A DNA stretch of 64,000 bases from Oceanicola sp. 502str15 (GCF_024105635.1 NZ_WYDQ01000001.1:1-64000), one strand, 5' to 3'; positions 52,772 to 62,444 are shown, counted from the first letter of the stretch. Notes: generated by a model not told the origin, from the letters alone. Made by a program: numbers and translations.

Positions 52772-55410
52772 TGGAAAGCCCCCGCGCCACGGTCTGCACC
52801 ACATGTCCCTACTGCGGGGTCGGCTGCGGCGTGCGGGCCACGCCCGACGGGGCAGGGGGCCTTGCCATCGAGGGCGACAAGACCCACCCGGCCAACTTCG
52901 GGCGGCTCTGCTCCAAGGGCTCGGCGCTGGGTGAGACGGTGGGGCTGGAAGACAGGCTGCTCGCCCCGCGCCTCTACGGCAAGGAGGCGAGCTGGCAAGA
53001 CGCGGCGGGCGAGGTCGCACAGCGTTTCTCCCAGACCATCGCCCGGCACGGCCCGGATTCGGTGGCCTTCTACGTCTCCGGCCAGTTGCTGACCGAAGAC
53101 TACTACGTGGCCAACAAGCTGATGAAAGGCTTCATCGGCTCGGCCAACATAGATACCAACTCCCGCCTCTGCATGGCCTCCTCCGTCGCGGGCCACAAAC
53201 GCGCCTTCGGCACCGATACCGTGCCGGGCACCTACGAAGACCTCGAAGAGGCCGATCTGGTGGTGCTGGTGGGCTCCAACCTCGCCTGGTGCCACCCGGT
53301 TCTCTACCAGCGCCTCGTGGCGGCCAAGGCGGCGCGGCCGGCCATGCAGGTCGTGGTGATCGACCCGCGCCGCACCGCCACCTGCGACGCCGCCGACATG
53401 CACCTGCCGGTGGCCTCCGGCGGCGATGTGGCCCTGTTCAACGGCCTGCTGCGCCGCATCCGCGACATGGGCGCCACCGATGGGGCCTTCGTGCGCGCGC
53501 ATGTCGACGGCTTCGATGCCGCCATCGCCGCCGCCTCCTCGGAAACCAGCGAAGCCACCGGCCTGTCGGATGACCTGCTGCGCCGCTTTTACGATCTCTG
53601 GCTGCGCACCGAGAAGGTGGTCACGGTCTATTCGCAGGGGGTAAACCAGTCGGCCCAAGGCACCGACAAGGTCAACGCGATCCTCAACTGCCACCTCGCC
53701 ACGGGGCGCATCGGACGGCCGGGGATGGGGCCGTTTTCGGTCACCGGGCAGCCCAACGCGATGGGCGGGCGCGAGGTGGGGGGGCTGGCCAACATGCTGG
53801 CCTGCCACCTCGATATCGAAAACGCCGCCCACCGCATCGCCGTGCGCGAGTTCTGGCAATCGCCCACCATGCCAGAGGCAGCGGGGCTCAAGGCGGTCGA
53901 CATGTTCGACGCCATCGAGCGCGGCCAGATCAAGGCGCTCTGGGTCATGGCCACCAACCCCGCCGTCTCCATGCCCGAGGCCGACCGGGTGCGCGCGGCG
54001 ATCGCGGGCTGCGAGTTCGTGGTGGTCTCCGACATCACCGCCGCCACCGACACCGCCCGCCTTGCCCACGTGTTGCTGCCCGCAACCGGCTGGGGCGAGA
54101 AGGAGGGCACCGTCACCAATTCAGAGCGCCGGATCAGCCGCCAGCGGGCGGCGCTGCCCGCGCCGGGCGCGGCGCGGCACGACTGGCAGATCATCTGCGA
54201 TGTCGCCGCCGCGATGGGCTGGGCCAAGTCCTTCGACTATTCTTCCCCCGCCGAGATCTTCCGCGAGCACGCCACGCTTTCGGGCATCGCCGCCGGGCTG
54301 GGCAAGGACTTCGACATTTCCGGCCTCGCCGCGATATCCGATGCCGACTATGCCGCGCTGGCCCCGGTGCAATGGCCGGTCAGCCCCACCCGCACCGGCG
54401 GGCGGTTCTTTGGTGACGGCATGTTTTTCACCCCGGACGGGCGCGGGCGGATGCTGCCGGTCCGCAGTGCCGCCCCTGCCAGCGCCACCGACCGGCGCTA
54501 CCCCTTCCGCCTCAACACCGGGCGCGTGCGCGACCATTGGCACACCATGACCCGCACCGCCAAATCGCCCCGCCTCAGCCAGCACATGGCCGAGCCCTAC
54601 ATCGAGGTGCACCCCGACGACGCCTCCCGCCTCGGGCTGCGCCCTGCCGGGATCGCCGATGTCGAAAGCCCCAGCGGGCGGGTGCTCTGCCGGGTGATCG
54701 TGACCGACAGGCAGCGCCCGGGTGAGGTTTTCGTGCCGATGCACTGGACGGCGGAGACGGCGGCGCTGGGCCGGGCCGATGCGCTGGTGGCCTCGGTGGT
54801 CGATCCGGTCTCGGGCCAGCCCGACAGCAAGGGCGCGGTGGTGGGCCTTTCGGCCTATCCCGCCGCATGGTTCGGCTTCGCCGTAAGTGCCTCCAAGCCG
54901 CGACCGGATGCACCCTACTGGGCGCTGGCCCGCGCCCGCGAAGGCTGGCGGCTGGAGCTTGCGGGGGCGGAGGCTCCGGAAGATTGGGAGGCCTATGGCC
55001 GCATGGTCTTCGGCCTCGGCCCGGAGGTGGAGGCGCTCGTTGTGACCGACAGCGCTCGGGGCGGCGCTCGGCTCGCGTTTGTTGCCGAGGGGCAGCTTGT
55101 CGCCGCGCTTTTCGTCGCCGCGGAGCCGGTGGCGGTGTCACGCAGCTTCATGGCAGGCGAGCTTGGCGCGGCACCCTTGCCCGCGCATCTCTCCGGTCAG
55201 CCGGGGCAGGACAGGCCCGATCCCGGCGCAACGGTCTGCGCCTGTTTCGACGTGGGGGTAAACACCATACTCGCGGCGATCGAAACCCGGCAGCTCGCCT
55301 CGGTCGAAGCCATCGGCGCCGCGCTTCAGGCCGGCACCAACTGCGGCTCCTGCCGTCCCGAACTGGCCGCGCTGCTGGCCGGTGCCACCCGCCGGGAGGC
55401 CGCCGAATGA
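52771..55410 (+). CDS. nasA: Assimilatory nitrate reductase, catalytic subunit
   Basis: An 879-residue molybdopterin enzyme reducing nitrate to nitrite in the cytoplasm. The N-terminal 4Fe-4S site uses C9, C12 and C15/C19-type cysteines in VCTTCPYCGVGCGVRA plus LCSKG. The Mo-ligand cysteine segment is NSRLCMASSVAGHKRAFG, and the MoCo region includes MGGREVGGLANML. A C-terminal BFD-like [2Fe-2S] domain is added (VCACFDVGVNTILAAI ... TNCGSCRPEL), as in NasA of the Klebsiella type. There is no signal peptide. The stop overlaps the next gene. Confidence 0.95.
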   Translation: MESPRATVCTTCPYCGVGCGVRATPDGAGGLAIEGDKTHPANFGRLCSKGSALGETVGLEDRLLAPRLYGKEASWQDAAGEVAQRFSQTIARHGPDSVAFYVSGQLLTEDYYVANKLMKGFIGSANIDTNSRLCMASSVAGHKRAFGTDTVPGTYEDLEEADLVVLVGSNLAWCHPVLYQRLVAAKAARPAMQVVVIDPRRTATCDAADMHLPVASGGDVALFNGLLRRIRDMGATDGAFVRAHVDGFDAAIAAASSETSEATGLSDDLLRRFYDLWLRTEKVVTVYSQGVNQSAQGTDKVNAILNCHLATGRIGRPGMGPFSVTGQPNAMGGREVGGLANMLACHLDIENAAHRIAVREFWQSPTMPEAAGLKAVDMFDAIERGQIKALWVMATNPAVSMPEADRVRAAIAGCEFVVVSDITAATDTARLAHVLLPATGWGEKEGTVTNSERRISRQRAALPAPGAARHDWQIICDVAAAMGWAKSFDYSSPAEIFREHATLSGIAAGLGKDFDISGLAAISDADYAALAPVQWPVSPTRTGGRFFGDGMFFTPDGRGRMLPVRSAAPASATDRRYPFRLNTGRVRDHWHTMTRTAKSPRLSQHMAEPYIEVHPDDASRLGLRPAGIADVESPSGRVLCRVIVTDRQRPGEVFVPMHWTAETAALGRADALVASVVDPVSGQPDSKGAVVGLSAYPAAWFGFAVSASKPRPDAPYWALARAREGWRLELAGAEAPEDWEAYGRMVFGLGPEVEALVVTDSARGGARLAFVAEGQLVAALFVAAEPVAVSRSFMAGELGAAPLPAHLSGQPGQDRPDPGATVCACFDVGVNTILAAIETRQLASVEAIGAALQAGTNCGSCRPELAALLAGATRREAAE

Positions 55411-56372
55411 GCCTCGCCCCCTATGTCCGCATCCTCGGGCGTGGCCCGGGCCGCTCGCGCTCGCTCACCCGCGAGGAAGCCCGCGAGGCCATGGCGCTGA
55501 TCCTCTCCGGAGAGGCCGCGCCGGAGGCCATCGGCGCGCTGCTGATGCTGATGCGCTTTCGCGGCGAAACGGCGGGCGAGGTGGCCGGTTTCGTCGAGGC
55601 CGCGCGAGACATGCTGCCGCCCTGGCCCGGAGCCACGCCGATGCTGGACTGGCCCAGCTACGCAGCCGGGCGGACCCGTGGCCTGCCGTGGTTCCTTCTC
55701 TCGGCGCGGCTTGTCGCCCGGGCCGGGGCGCCGGTACTGCTGCATGGCTGGAACTCGCACCAGCGCGCTGCCGCCTCGGTGCGCTCGGCGCTTCCCGCCG
55801 CGGGCATTGCCGAGGCTGCTTCGATGGAGCAAGCCGCCGATCTGATCGCCCGCGAGGGCATCGCTTACCTGCCGCTCGAAGCCTTCGCGCCGCGCCTGCT
55901 GGAGCTGCTGCGGCTGCGCGATGTGCTCGGCCTGCGTTCGGCGGTCAACACCGTGCTGCGCGTGCTCAACCCCTCCCGTGCCCCTGCCGCCGTGCAGGGG
56001 GTGTTTCACCCGCCCTACCGCGAGCTTCAGGCCGATGCCTGCGACCTGCTCGGCCAGCCCGCGATGACCGTGCTCAAGGGCGGCGGCGGCGAGTTCGAGC
56101 GGCACCCGTCCAAGGACATCGCCCTTTACGGCACGAGGAATGGCACCCGCTGGGAGGCCTCCGCCGCCGCGCTGGAAGACGACCACCGCCGCCTCGCCGA
56201 TGCAGCCCCCGACCCCGATGACCTCGCCCGTCTCTGGACCGGCGAACTCGATGACCCCTTCGCCAGCGCCATCGTGCTGGGCACCGCCGAACTTGCGCTG
56301 GAAACCTGCGGCCTTCCCGCAGCCATGGCGCAAGACCTCTGGACCAACCGAAACACGGCCCGCGCGGCCTGA
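55407..56372 (+). CDS. Anthranilate phosphoribosyltransferase-like protein (TrpD2 family)
   Basis: A 321-residue protein of the glycosyl transferase family 3 fold. The N-terminal helical part SLTREEAREAMALILSGEAAPEAIGALLMLMRFRGET is TrpD-like. The phosphoribosyl-binding glycine loop of true TrpD is not evident: the GTGGDG segment is absent and LLHGWNSHQ stands instead. This fits TrpD2 (YbiB), which binds DNA or RNA rather than making tryptophan. It is co-operonic with nasA (ATGA overlap) and cysG. Why it is in a nitrate operon is unknown. Confidence 0.8.
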   Translation: MSLAPYVRILGRGPGRSRSLTREEAREAMALILSGEAAPEAIGALLMLMRFRGETAGEVAGFVEAARDMLPPWPGATPMLDWPSYAAGRTRGLPWFLLSARLVARAGAPVLLHGWNSHQRAAASVRSALPAAGIAEAASMEQAADLIAREGIAYLPLEAFAPRLLELLRLRDVLGLRSAVNTVLRVLNPSRAPAAVQGVFHPPYRELQADACDLLGQPAMTVLKGGGGEFERHPSKDIALYGTRNGTRWEASAAALEDDHRRLADAAPDPDDLARLWTGELDDPFASAIVLGTAELALETCGLPAAMAQDLWTNRNTARAA

Positions 56373-56386
56373 CCGGGAGAGATGCG

Positions 56387-57793
56387 ATGAAGACCTTTCC
56401 GATGTTCCTGCGCATGGCCGGGCGCCGCGTGGTGATCGCGGGCGGCGGCGAGCAGGCCGCCCAGAAGGCCCGGCTGGTGCTGAAAACCGAGGCGCGGCTG
56501 GTGCTCTTGGCCGAGGCGCTGGACGATGAGCTTTCCGCGCTGGTCGTGGCAGGCCGGGCCGAGCAGGACGAGGGCACGCCCACACCCGAGAGCTTTGCCG
56601 GGGCCGCGCTCGTTTTCATCGCCACTGGCTGCACCGAGCGTGACGCGGCGCTCGCCGCCATGGCCCGTGCGGCGGGCGCGGTTGTCAACGTGGTCGACCA
56701 GCCCGAGCTTTGCGATGCCTTCACCCCCTCCATCGTCGACCGCGACCCGCTGGTGGTGGCCATCGGCACCGAGGGCGCGGCCCCGGTTCTGGCGCGGCAG
56801 GTGAAAACCCGCATGGAAGAAATGCTGGAGCCGTGTCTGGGTGAGTTTGTCGCCATGGCCGGGCGGATGCGCGAGGCCGTGGCCCGTCAGGTGCCCGCGC
56901 GCGCGCGCCGCGCCTTCTGGCGCTGGGCCTTTTCCGATGCGCCCCGCCGTCTGCATGCCACCGGGGCAGAGCGAGAGGCGGCGAAGGTGCTGAAGCAGGC
57001 CATCGCAGAGGGCGGGGCGCCCGGCGAGCGCGGCGAAGGGCTGATCAGCCTCGTTGGCGCGGGCCCCGGCGCGCGCGATCTGCTGACTCTTCGCGCGGTG
57101 CAGCGGTTGCAGGAGGCCGATGTGATCTTCTACGACCGCCTTGTCGACCCGGATGTACTTGAGCTGGCCCGGCGCGACGCCGAGCGGGTCTTTGTCGGCA
57201 AGGAAGTCGGGGCCTGCGCATGGCCGCAGGAACGGATCGACGCGGTCATCGTCGCCGCCGCCCGCAAGGGGCAGCGGGTGGTGCGGCTCAAGTCCGGCGA
57301 TCCCGGCGTGTTCGGGCGCGCAACCGAGGAACTGGCCGCTGCCCGTGCACATGGCCTCACCGTCGAAATCGTGCCGGGCGTCACCGCCGCTTCTGCCGCC
57401 GGGGCCGCCATGGGCCGCTCGCTCACCGAGCGCGGCGAGACCGATCGCCTCGTGCTGGCCACAGGCACCTGCCGCGATGGCGATGCCGCGCCGGACTGGG
57501 GCACCATCTGCATTCCGGGCACAACGCTGGCGCTCTACATGGGGGTGCGCAAGGCCTGCGAGATCCAGCATAGCCTGCTCGCCGCCGGGGTGCCTGCGGC
57601 ATCGGAGGTCGAGATCGTCTGCTCGGTCTCGACCCCTCAGGAGCGCCACGTCGCCTGCCGGCTCGGGGCATTGGCCGCAACCATCGCGGAACAGGAGGTC
57701 AGCAACCCGGCGATCATCTTCGTGCGCTACCCCAAGACGCGGATCGAACCGCTCGCCGCAACGCCACCCGCCCGCCTTGCGGCCGTCGGCTGA
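56387..57793 (+). CDS. cysG: Siroheme synthase CysG (trifunctional)
   Basis: A 468-residue enzyme that makes siroheme, the cofactor of NirB. The N-terminal precorrin-2 dehydrogenase/ferrochelatase part shows VVIAGGGEQAAQKARLVLK and VVNVVDQPELCDAF. The C-terminal uroporphyrinogen III methyltransferase part shows LVGAGPGARDLLTLRAVQRLQEADVIFYDRLV and the GDPGVFGRATEEL segment. All active domains appear complete. It ends the nitrate operon 14 bases after the TrpD2-like gene. Confidence 0.95.
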   Translation: MKTFPMFLRMAGRRVVIAGGGEQAAQKARLVLKTEARLVLLAEALDDELSALVVAGRAEQDEGTPTPESFAGAALVFIATGCTERDAALAAMARAAGAVVNVVDQPELCDAFTPSIVDRDPLVVAIGTEGAAPVLARQVKTRMEEMLEPCLGEFVAMAGRMREAVARQVPARARRAFWRWAFSDAPRRLHATGAEREAAKVLKQAIAEGGAPGERGEGLISLVGAGPGARDLLTLRAVQRLQEADVIFYDRLVDPDVLELARRDAERVFVGKEVGACAWPQERIDAVIVAAARKGQRVVRLKSGDPGVFGRATEELAAARAHGLTVEIVPGVTAASAAGAAMGRSLTERGETDRLVLATGTCRDGDAAPDWGTICIPGTTLALYMGVRKACEIQHSLLAAGVPAASEVEIVCSVSTPQERHVACRLGALAATIAEQEVSNPAIIFVRYPKTRIEPLAATPPARLAAVG

Positions 57794-57930
57794 GCTGCCA
57801 ACGCCCGCACCCAGCCCCATTTTCCCGCCGAACACCGCGCAGTTCCCTCGGAAATCCGGGAATCCGGCCCGGGAGTGCACAGCAAAGAGGCATCTGCCCG
57901 ATCATGGCAAAATGCATGGGCCCCGCGCCT

Positions 57931-57944
57931 TGAAAGCGCTTTGG
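57931..57944. promoter_or_regulatory. LacI-type AAAGCGCTTT palindrome upstream of the phosphorylase
   Basis: A perfect AAAGCGCTTT (57933-57942) within TGAAAGCGCTTTGG resembles LacI/GalR-family operators. It lies 24 bases before the phosphorylase ATG. No LacI-type regulator is in the window. Confidence 0.5.
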
Positions 57945-57966
57945 CTTTGATGCTTTACCTGAACGC

Positions 57967-59736
57967 ATGCCTCCCACCCGGACCTCTCTGATGCAAAAAA
58001 CCTCTCCCTCGGTCAAATCCAGAACTGCGAGCCTGCTGGAACAGATCTATCCCGATCACGACGCCGCCGATCTGGCCGCGCGGGTGCAAGAGGCGTTCTG
58101 GCCCGAGGGCGCCCATGCCCGCTCGCGGGCGCGCACGGCGGGCAACAACCTGTGGAGCGAGGCCGATACGCTCGTTATCACCTATGCAAACTCGCTGGTG
58201 GACGGGCACCACAAGCCGCTCGACCTGCTGCGTGACTTTCTCACCCACTACCTTCAGGGGGTGATCTCGGGGGTTCACATCCTGCCCTTCTTTCCGTTCA
58301 CCTCCGACGATGGCTTTGCGGTGGTCGATTACCGCGCGGTCAACCCGCAGGTGGGCGACTGGCCCGACATCAACCGCATCGCGGAAGAGTTCAAACTCAT
58401 GTCGGACCTGGTGCTCAACCATGTGTCGAGCTTTTCCAAGTGGTTTCACGACTACCTGCAAGGCCATGAGCCCTACGACAAGTTCTTCTTCGAGGCCTCG
58501 CCCGAGGATGACATCAGCCAGGTCGTGCGGCCGCGCACATCGTCGCTGCTGCGCGAGGTGCAAACGCCTGAAGGGCCCAAGCACGTCTGGTGCACCTTCT
58601 CCCACGACCAGGTCGATCTGAACTTTGCCAACCCCGAGGTTCTGCTCGAGTTCCTGCGCATCATCCGTCTGCATATCGACAACGGCGTGCGGGTGATCCG
58701 GCTGGATGCGGTTGCCTTCCTGTGGAAGGAGATCGGCACCAACTGCATCCACCTGCCGCAGACCCATGCCATCGTCCGGCTGATGCGGATGCTGTTCGAC
58801 TACGCCACCGAGCCGGTGATCCTGCTGACCGAAACCAACGTGCCCAACGCCGAAAACCTGAGCTACTTCGGCAACCGCAACGAAGCCCATGCGATCTACA
58901 ATTTCTCGCTGCCGCCGCTAATCCTGCACGCCCTGCTTACCGGCACCTCGCGGCCGCTGAACCAATGGCTCATGGCCATGCCGCCCGCCCAGCTCGGCTG
59001 CGCCTACCTCAACTTCACCGCCAGTCATGACGGCATCGGCATGCGCCCTGCCGAAGGGCTGCTTTCGGAAGAGGATATCGAGCAGGTCATCGGCGCGGTG
59101 AAGGCCCATGGCGGCCTGCTCTCGATGCGCGCGCTGCCCGGCGGGGGCGAAAAGCCCTACGAGCTGAACATCACCTATTTCGAGGCGCTCAAGGGCACCG
59201 TGAAGGGGCCCGACGAACACCAGATCGAGCGGTTCCTGTGTTCGCAGACCATCGTGCTCTCGCTCGAAGGGATCCCGGCCTTCTACATCCACTCGCTGCT
59301 GGCCACGCCGAACGACCATGATGGGGTGGAGAAGACCGGCGTGAACCGGGCGATCAACCGCCACCGCTGGGATTACCCCGAGCTGCGCAAGGCGCTGGAC
59401 GATCCCTCAACCGTGCATTCCCAGGTGCTGACGCGCCTCAAGCGACGCATCTCCATCCGCACCCGCCAGCCCGCCTTCCACCCCAATGCCACCCAGTTCA
59501 CGCTGCAACTGGGCGAGGGGATCTTCGGCGTCTGGCGCCAGAGCCTCGATCGGTCGCAGTCGATCTTCGCGCTGCACAACCTGACCGACGAAACCATCAC
59601 CCTGCCTGTCTTCTCGATCAACCTGATCGGTGGAGAAGATTGGATCGACTTGCTGTCGGACGAGCTGATCGACGCGGCCCGTGGCGAGATTGACCTCGCG
59701 CCGTACCAGTGCCGGTGGATCACCAACCGGCATTAG
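57967..59736 (+). CDS. GH13_18 phosphorylase, probably glucosylglycerate (or sucrose) phosphorylase
   Basis: A 589-residue alpha-amylase-superfamily phosphorylase. The GH13 blocks are visible: ISGVHILPFFPF, MSDLVLNHVSS, GVRVIRLDAVAFLWKE (nucleophile Asp), LLTETNVPNAENLSYFG (acid/base Glu) and NFTASHDGIGMRP. Sucrose phosphorylase and glucosylglycerate phosphorylase share this subfamily. The adjoining synthase and phosphatase genes for glucosyl-phosphoglycerate favour glucosylglycerate as substrate, yielding glucose-1-phosphate and glycerate. The start is taken at 57967; an in-frame ATG at 57991 is possible. Neither has a clear ribosome site. Confidence 0.82.
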   Translation: MPPTRTSLMQKTSPSVKSRTASLLEQIYPDHDAADLAARVQEAFWPEGAHARSRARTAGNNLWSEADTLVITYANSLVDGHHKPLDLLRDFLTHYLQGVISGVHILPFFPFTSDDGFAVVDYRAVNPQVGDWPDINRIAEEFKLMSDLVLNHVSSFSKWFHDYLQGHEPYDKFFFEASPEDDISQVVRPRTSSLLREVQTPEGPKHVWCTFSHDQVDLNFANPEVLLEFLRIIRLHIDNGVRVIRLDAVAFLWKEIGTNCIHLPQTHAIVRLMRMLFDYATEPVILLTETNVPNAENLSYFGNRNEAHAIYNFSLPPLILHALLTGTSRPLNQWLMAMPPAQLGCAYLNFTASHDGIGMRPAEGLLSEEDIEQVIGAVKAHGGLLSMRALPGGGEKPYELNITYFEALKGTVKGPDEHQIERFLCSQTIVLSLEGIPAFYIHSLLATPNDHDGVEKTGVNRAINRHRWDYPELRKALDDPSTVHSQVLTRLKRRISIRTRQPAFHPNATQFTLQLGEGIFGVWRQSLDRSQSIFALHNLTDETITLPVFSINLIGGEDWIDLLSDELIDAARGEIDLAPYQCRWITNRH

Positions 59737-59791
59737 CCGCGAGCGGTTCATCACGCGCCACCCGGGGGCACGGGGCCGCCGGGAGCCTCGA

Positions 59792-61015
59792 TCAGGTTGC
59801 GAACTCGGCGTTGTCCTCGCGGATCGCCGCCGACATGTCGCGCATCAGGTCCGGGTCGGCCGAATAGACCCGGCTCCAGTTGGGAATGAAGGGGGTCTCC
59901 ATCGGGTTCTCGAGGAAGATGTGCCCGGCTTCCACGATGTTGCGGGCAAAAAGCTCGACGGTGGTCTCCTCCTTGTGCCGGTCCACCGAGAGGCCGTTCA
60001 TCCATGCGTCGTGGGCGTAGATCTCGATCATGTCGAGGGCGGTCCGGTAGTAGGTGGCCTTCAACGTGCGGAAGACGTTGGGGGTAAAAACCGTGCCGTC
60101 GGTGGCGAGCTTGCGGTAGAGCGCCTTGCAGATGTCGATCGACATGCGGCTGAGGCCGGTGGAGGCATCATCCTCGCTCACCGGCTGGTGCTTGTGGTCG
60201 TAACGGTCGGAGATTTCGGCCTGGCAGACGGCCTTGGGGCTGAGGTTGCGCCAGGCTTCGGACAGAACGCCGATTTCCAGCCCCCAATCGGAGGGGATGC
60301 GCATGTCGGGCAGGATGCCGGTGCGCATGGCGAATTCGCCGGCCAGCGGGTAGCGGAAGCCGCGCAGGTAATCGAGGTAGTCGTGGTCGCCGATCACCTT
60401 CTTGAGGGCCACCAGCATCGGGCTCACCAGCAGGCGGCTGACGCGGCCATTCAGCTTTCCGTCCGCGATCCGGGGGTAGAAGCCCTTGCAGAGCTGGTAG
60501 GGAAAGTTGGGGTTGGCGACCGGGTAGACGAGGCGGGCCAGCATGGCGGTATCGTAGGTGAGGATATCGCAGTCATGCAGCGCAACAACCGCACTGTCCC
60601 CCTGGGCCAGCGCATAGCCCATGCAGAACCATACGTTGCGCCCCTTGCCGGGCTCCTGCGGTGACAGTTTCAGCGCCTGAAGCCGTTCGTCGATGGCGGT
60701 GAGGCGGGGGCCGTCGTTCCAGAGCACCATGTGCTCCTGCGGAAGCCGGGAGAAGAACTTCTTCGCGTCGCGGTATTGCTGCTCGTTGGCGCGGTCCAGC
60801 CCGATGATGATGCGGCTGATGAAGCGCACCTTGGAAAGCTCGTCGATGATGGCGGGCAGGGCCTCTCCCTCCAGCTCGGAGTAGAGCGAAGGCAGAACCA
60901 GCACGATCTTGCGCGTGACCGAGATGGTCTCAAGCTCGCGGGCCATGGCGGCCGGGTCGAGGGTCCGCAGGTTGTGCAATGTGGCGACGCTGCCGCTCTG
61001 ATGAAAATCGGCCAA
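59792..61015 (-). CDS. gpgS: Glucosyl-3-phosphoglycerate synthase-like glycosyltransferase (GT81)
   Basis: A 407-residue glycosyltransferase A-fold enzyme. The opening KIVLVLPSLYSELEG..LPAIIDELSKV, the metal-binding DCD in VVALHDCDILTY, and the later PLAGEFAMRTGIL and SDWGLEIGVLSEAW blocks match GT81 glucosyl-3-phosphoglycerate synthases. It would join glucose from a nucleotide sugar to 3-phosphoglycerate. The start is a TTG at 61015, with AGGGAAG upstream; no better start is evident. It lies 18 bases after the phosphatase gene in one operon. Confidence 0.82.
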   Translation of the reverse strand: MADFHQSGSVATLHNLRTLDPAAMARELETISVTRKIVLVLPSLYSELEGEALPAIIDELSKVRFISRIIIGLDRANEQQYRDAKKFFSRLPQEHMVLWNDGPRLTAIDERLQALKLSPQEPGKGRNVWFCMGYALAQGDSAVVALHDCDILTYDTAMLARLVYPVANPNFPYQLCKGFYPRIADGKLNGRVSRLLVSPMLVALKKVIGDHDYLDYLRGFRYPLAGEFAMRTGILPDMRIPSDWGLEIGVLSEAWRNLSPKAVCQAEISDRYDHKHQPVSEDDASTGLSRMSIDICKALYRKLATDGTVFTPNVFRTLKATYYRTALDMIEIYAHDAWMNGLSVDRHKEETTVELFARNIVEAGHIFLENPMETPFIPNWSRVYSADPDLMRDMSAAIREDNAEFAT

Positions 61016-61033
61016 GTCTCTGTCTTCCCTGTA

Positions 61034-61846
61034 TCAAGCCCGCCCGTGGGCGGAGGTCACTGTGACAATGGTTTCAAGCACCGCTGCGTTCCATCCTTCG
61101 GGGCCGGGCAGGGTGGTGCGCCGGATCTTTCCGGTGGATTCGCCGGGCAGTGTAGCAATTCCGGCGCCATGAGGGTTGGCCACGATCACGCCGGTGTCGG
61201 CGGCTTCGAGCATGCCGATGTCATTGGGCGCATCTCCGAGGGCGAGGACATGGGCCGTGGGCGCCAGTCGGGATGCGACCTCGCGCAGTCGGTCGGCCTT
61301 GTCGGCGCCGAAGGAGAGGGTCAGGTAGCGCCCGCCCTGTCGTGCGGTGATACCGGCCTCCTCCAGCGCGGCCAGAAATTCGTCGCGTTGGCCGTCGCTG
61401 CCGCGCCAGAGTCCGGGTTCGGAGAACTCCCGGCGCGCGGCCAGTTCGGCCTCACGCAGCGCAAGGCCGGTCTGGTGCGCGATGCCCTCTGTGCCCCAAT
61501 CAGAGAACCCTTCGAACCCCGACCTCAGCGCAGCGGGCAGACCGGCCAGGGCTGCCAGAATTTCCGTGTGGCGCGGCGCAGCGATGCCCTCTTCGCCCGG
61601 CCAGACCACGCCCGCACCGTTTTCGACGATCAGCGCAGCGGGCTCGCAGGGCAGATTTTGTGCCAGTTCTTTCATCTCCGACGAGGTTTTGCTGCTTGCG
61701 AGCACCAGTGGCAGGTTTTTTTTCGCCATGCACTCCAGCGCACTCTGCGCCGCAGCAAAGCTGTAGTCCCGGTGGTCGAGGAGGGTGCCGTCGAGATCGG
61801 TGAAGACGATCAGTTCGGGGCGCAACAGTGTGGATTCGTTGGACAT
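61034..61846 (-). CDS. gpgP: HAD-IIB phosphatase, glucosyl/mannosyl-3-phosphoglycerate phosphatase family
   Basis: A 270-residue HAD hydrolase of the MpgP/GpgP family. Motif I FTDLDGTLLDH holds the nucleophile Asp, VLASSKTSSEMK is motif II, and the C-terminal LALGDAPNDIGMLEAAD is motifs III/IV. It would remove phosphate from glucosyl-3-phosphoglycerate, giving the compatible solute glucosylglycerate. It is the first gene of the two-gene operon with gpgS. Mannosylglycerate is an alternative product, but GT81 favours glucose. Confidence 0.83.
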   Translation of the reverse strand: MSNESTLLRPELIVFTDLDGTLLDHRDYSFAAAQSALECMAKKNLPLVLASSKTSSEMKELAQNLPCEPAALIVENGAGVVWPGEEGIAAPRHTEILAALAGLPAALRSGFEGFSDWGTEGIAHQTGLALREAELAARREFSEPGLWRGSDGQRDEFLAALEEAGITARQGGRYLTLSFGADKADRLREVASRLAPTAHVLALGDAPNDIGMLEAADTGVIVANPHGAGIATLPGESTGKIRRTTLPGPEGWNAAVLETIVTVTSAHGRA

Positions 61847-62106
61847 CTGACAAAACCCTAGCGGGTCGCGCCCGCATTGGCCACCGCCCGATTGCCTGTG
61901 CGCAATTGCATGGAAAGATGAGTTTCTGCCGAAAAATGTGCTGCGGCGCGGCGGATCAAGTGCTTGGGAAAATGATATCCGGCGCGTATTCTTCCAGTGT
62001 TTTCCATGACTTCTGCATGGAATGCCCCTGTGGATTGTGTCCCTCTAACCCGGTTTTAACGAATTCGATGCTAGCCTTGCCCAGATGCACCTACCTGGAG
62101 ACTGAA

Positions 62107-62319
62107 GTGCAGCTCTTGAACATAGCGATCCTGCTTGTTTTCGGTTTCGGCACGGCCGCGCTTGCGGCAGTTATCGGTGTGCCTCACTGGCTGCTGCTGA
62201 TCCCCGCTTATTCCGTCGGCAGCATTCTTGGTCTGGGCGCAATCTGGCTTGTCTACGCCATTCCCTACGGATCGCGACGCACCCCGATTGCACCTGTCGA
62301 GTCCGCCAAGACCGGCTGA
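62107..62319 (+). CDS. Small membrane protein, two predicted helices
   Basis: A 70-residue hydrophobic protein with helices LLNIAILLVFGFGTAALAAVIG and LLLIPAYSVGSILGLGAIWLVYAIP, then a short polar tail. The GTG at 62107 has GGAG seven bases upstream; frames further out are not convincing. I do not recognise the family. It stands alone between the phosphatase and the aldo/keto reductase. Confidence 0.62.
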   Translation: MQLLNIAILLVFGFGTAALAAVIGVPHWLLLIPAYSVGSILGLGAIWLVYAIPYGSRRTPIAPVESAKTG

Positions 62320-62444
62320 TGATCGGGGCACTCGTTGGGCCCCTCCTCCGGCACCGGCACTTTCTGCTCTGCTGCGCACTTGCCCCCCGCCATCCGGGCA
62401 CTAGGCTGCTGTCCTGAAAAAATACCACAAGGGACAGCCACCAC

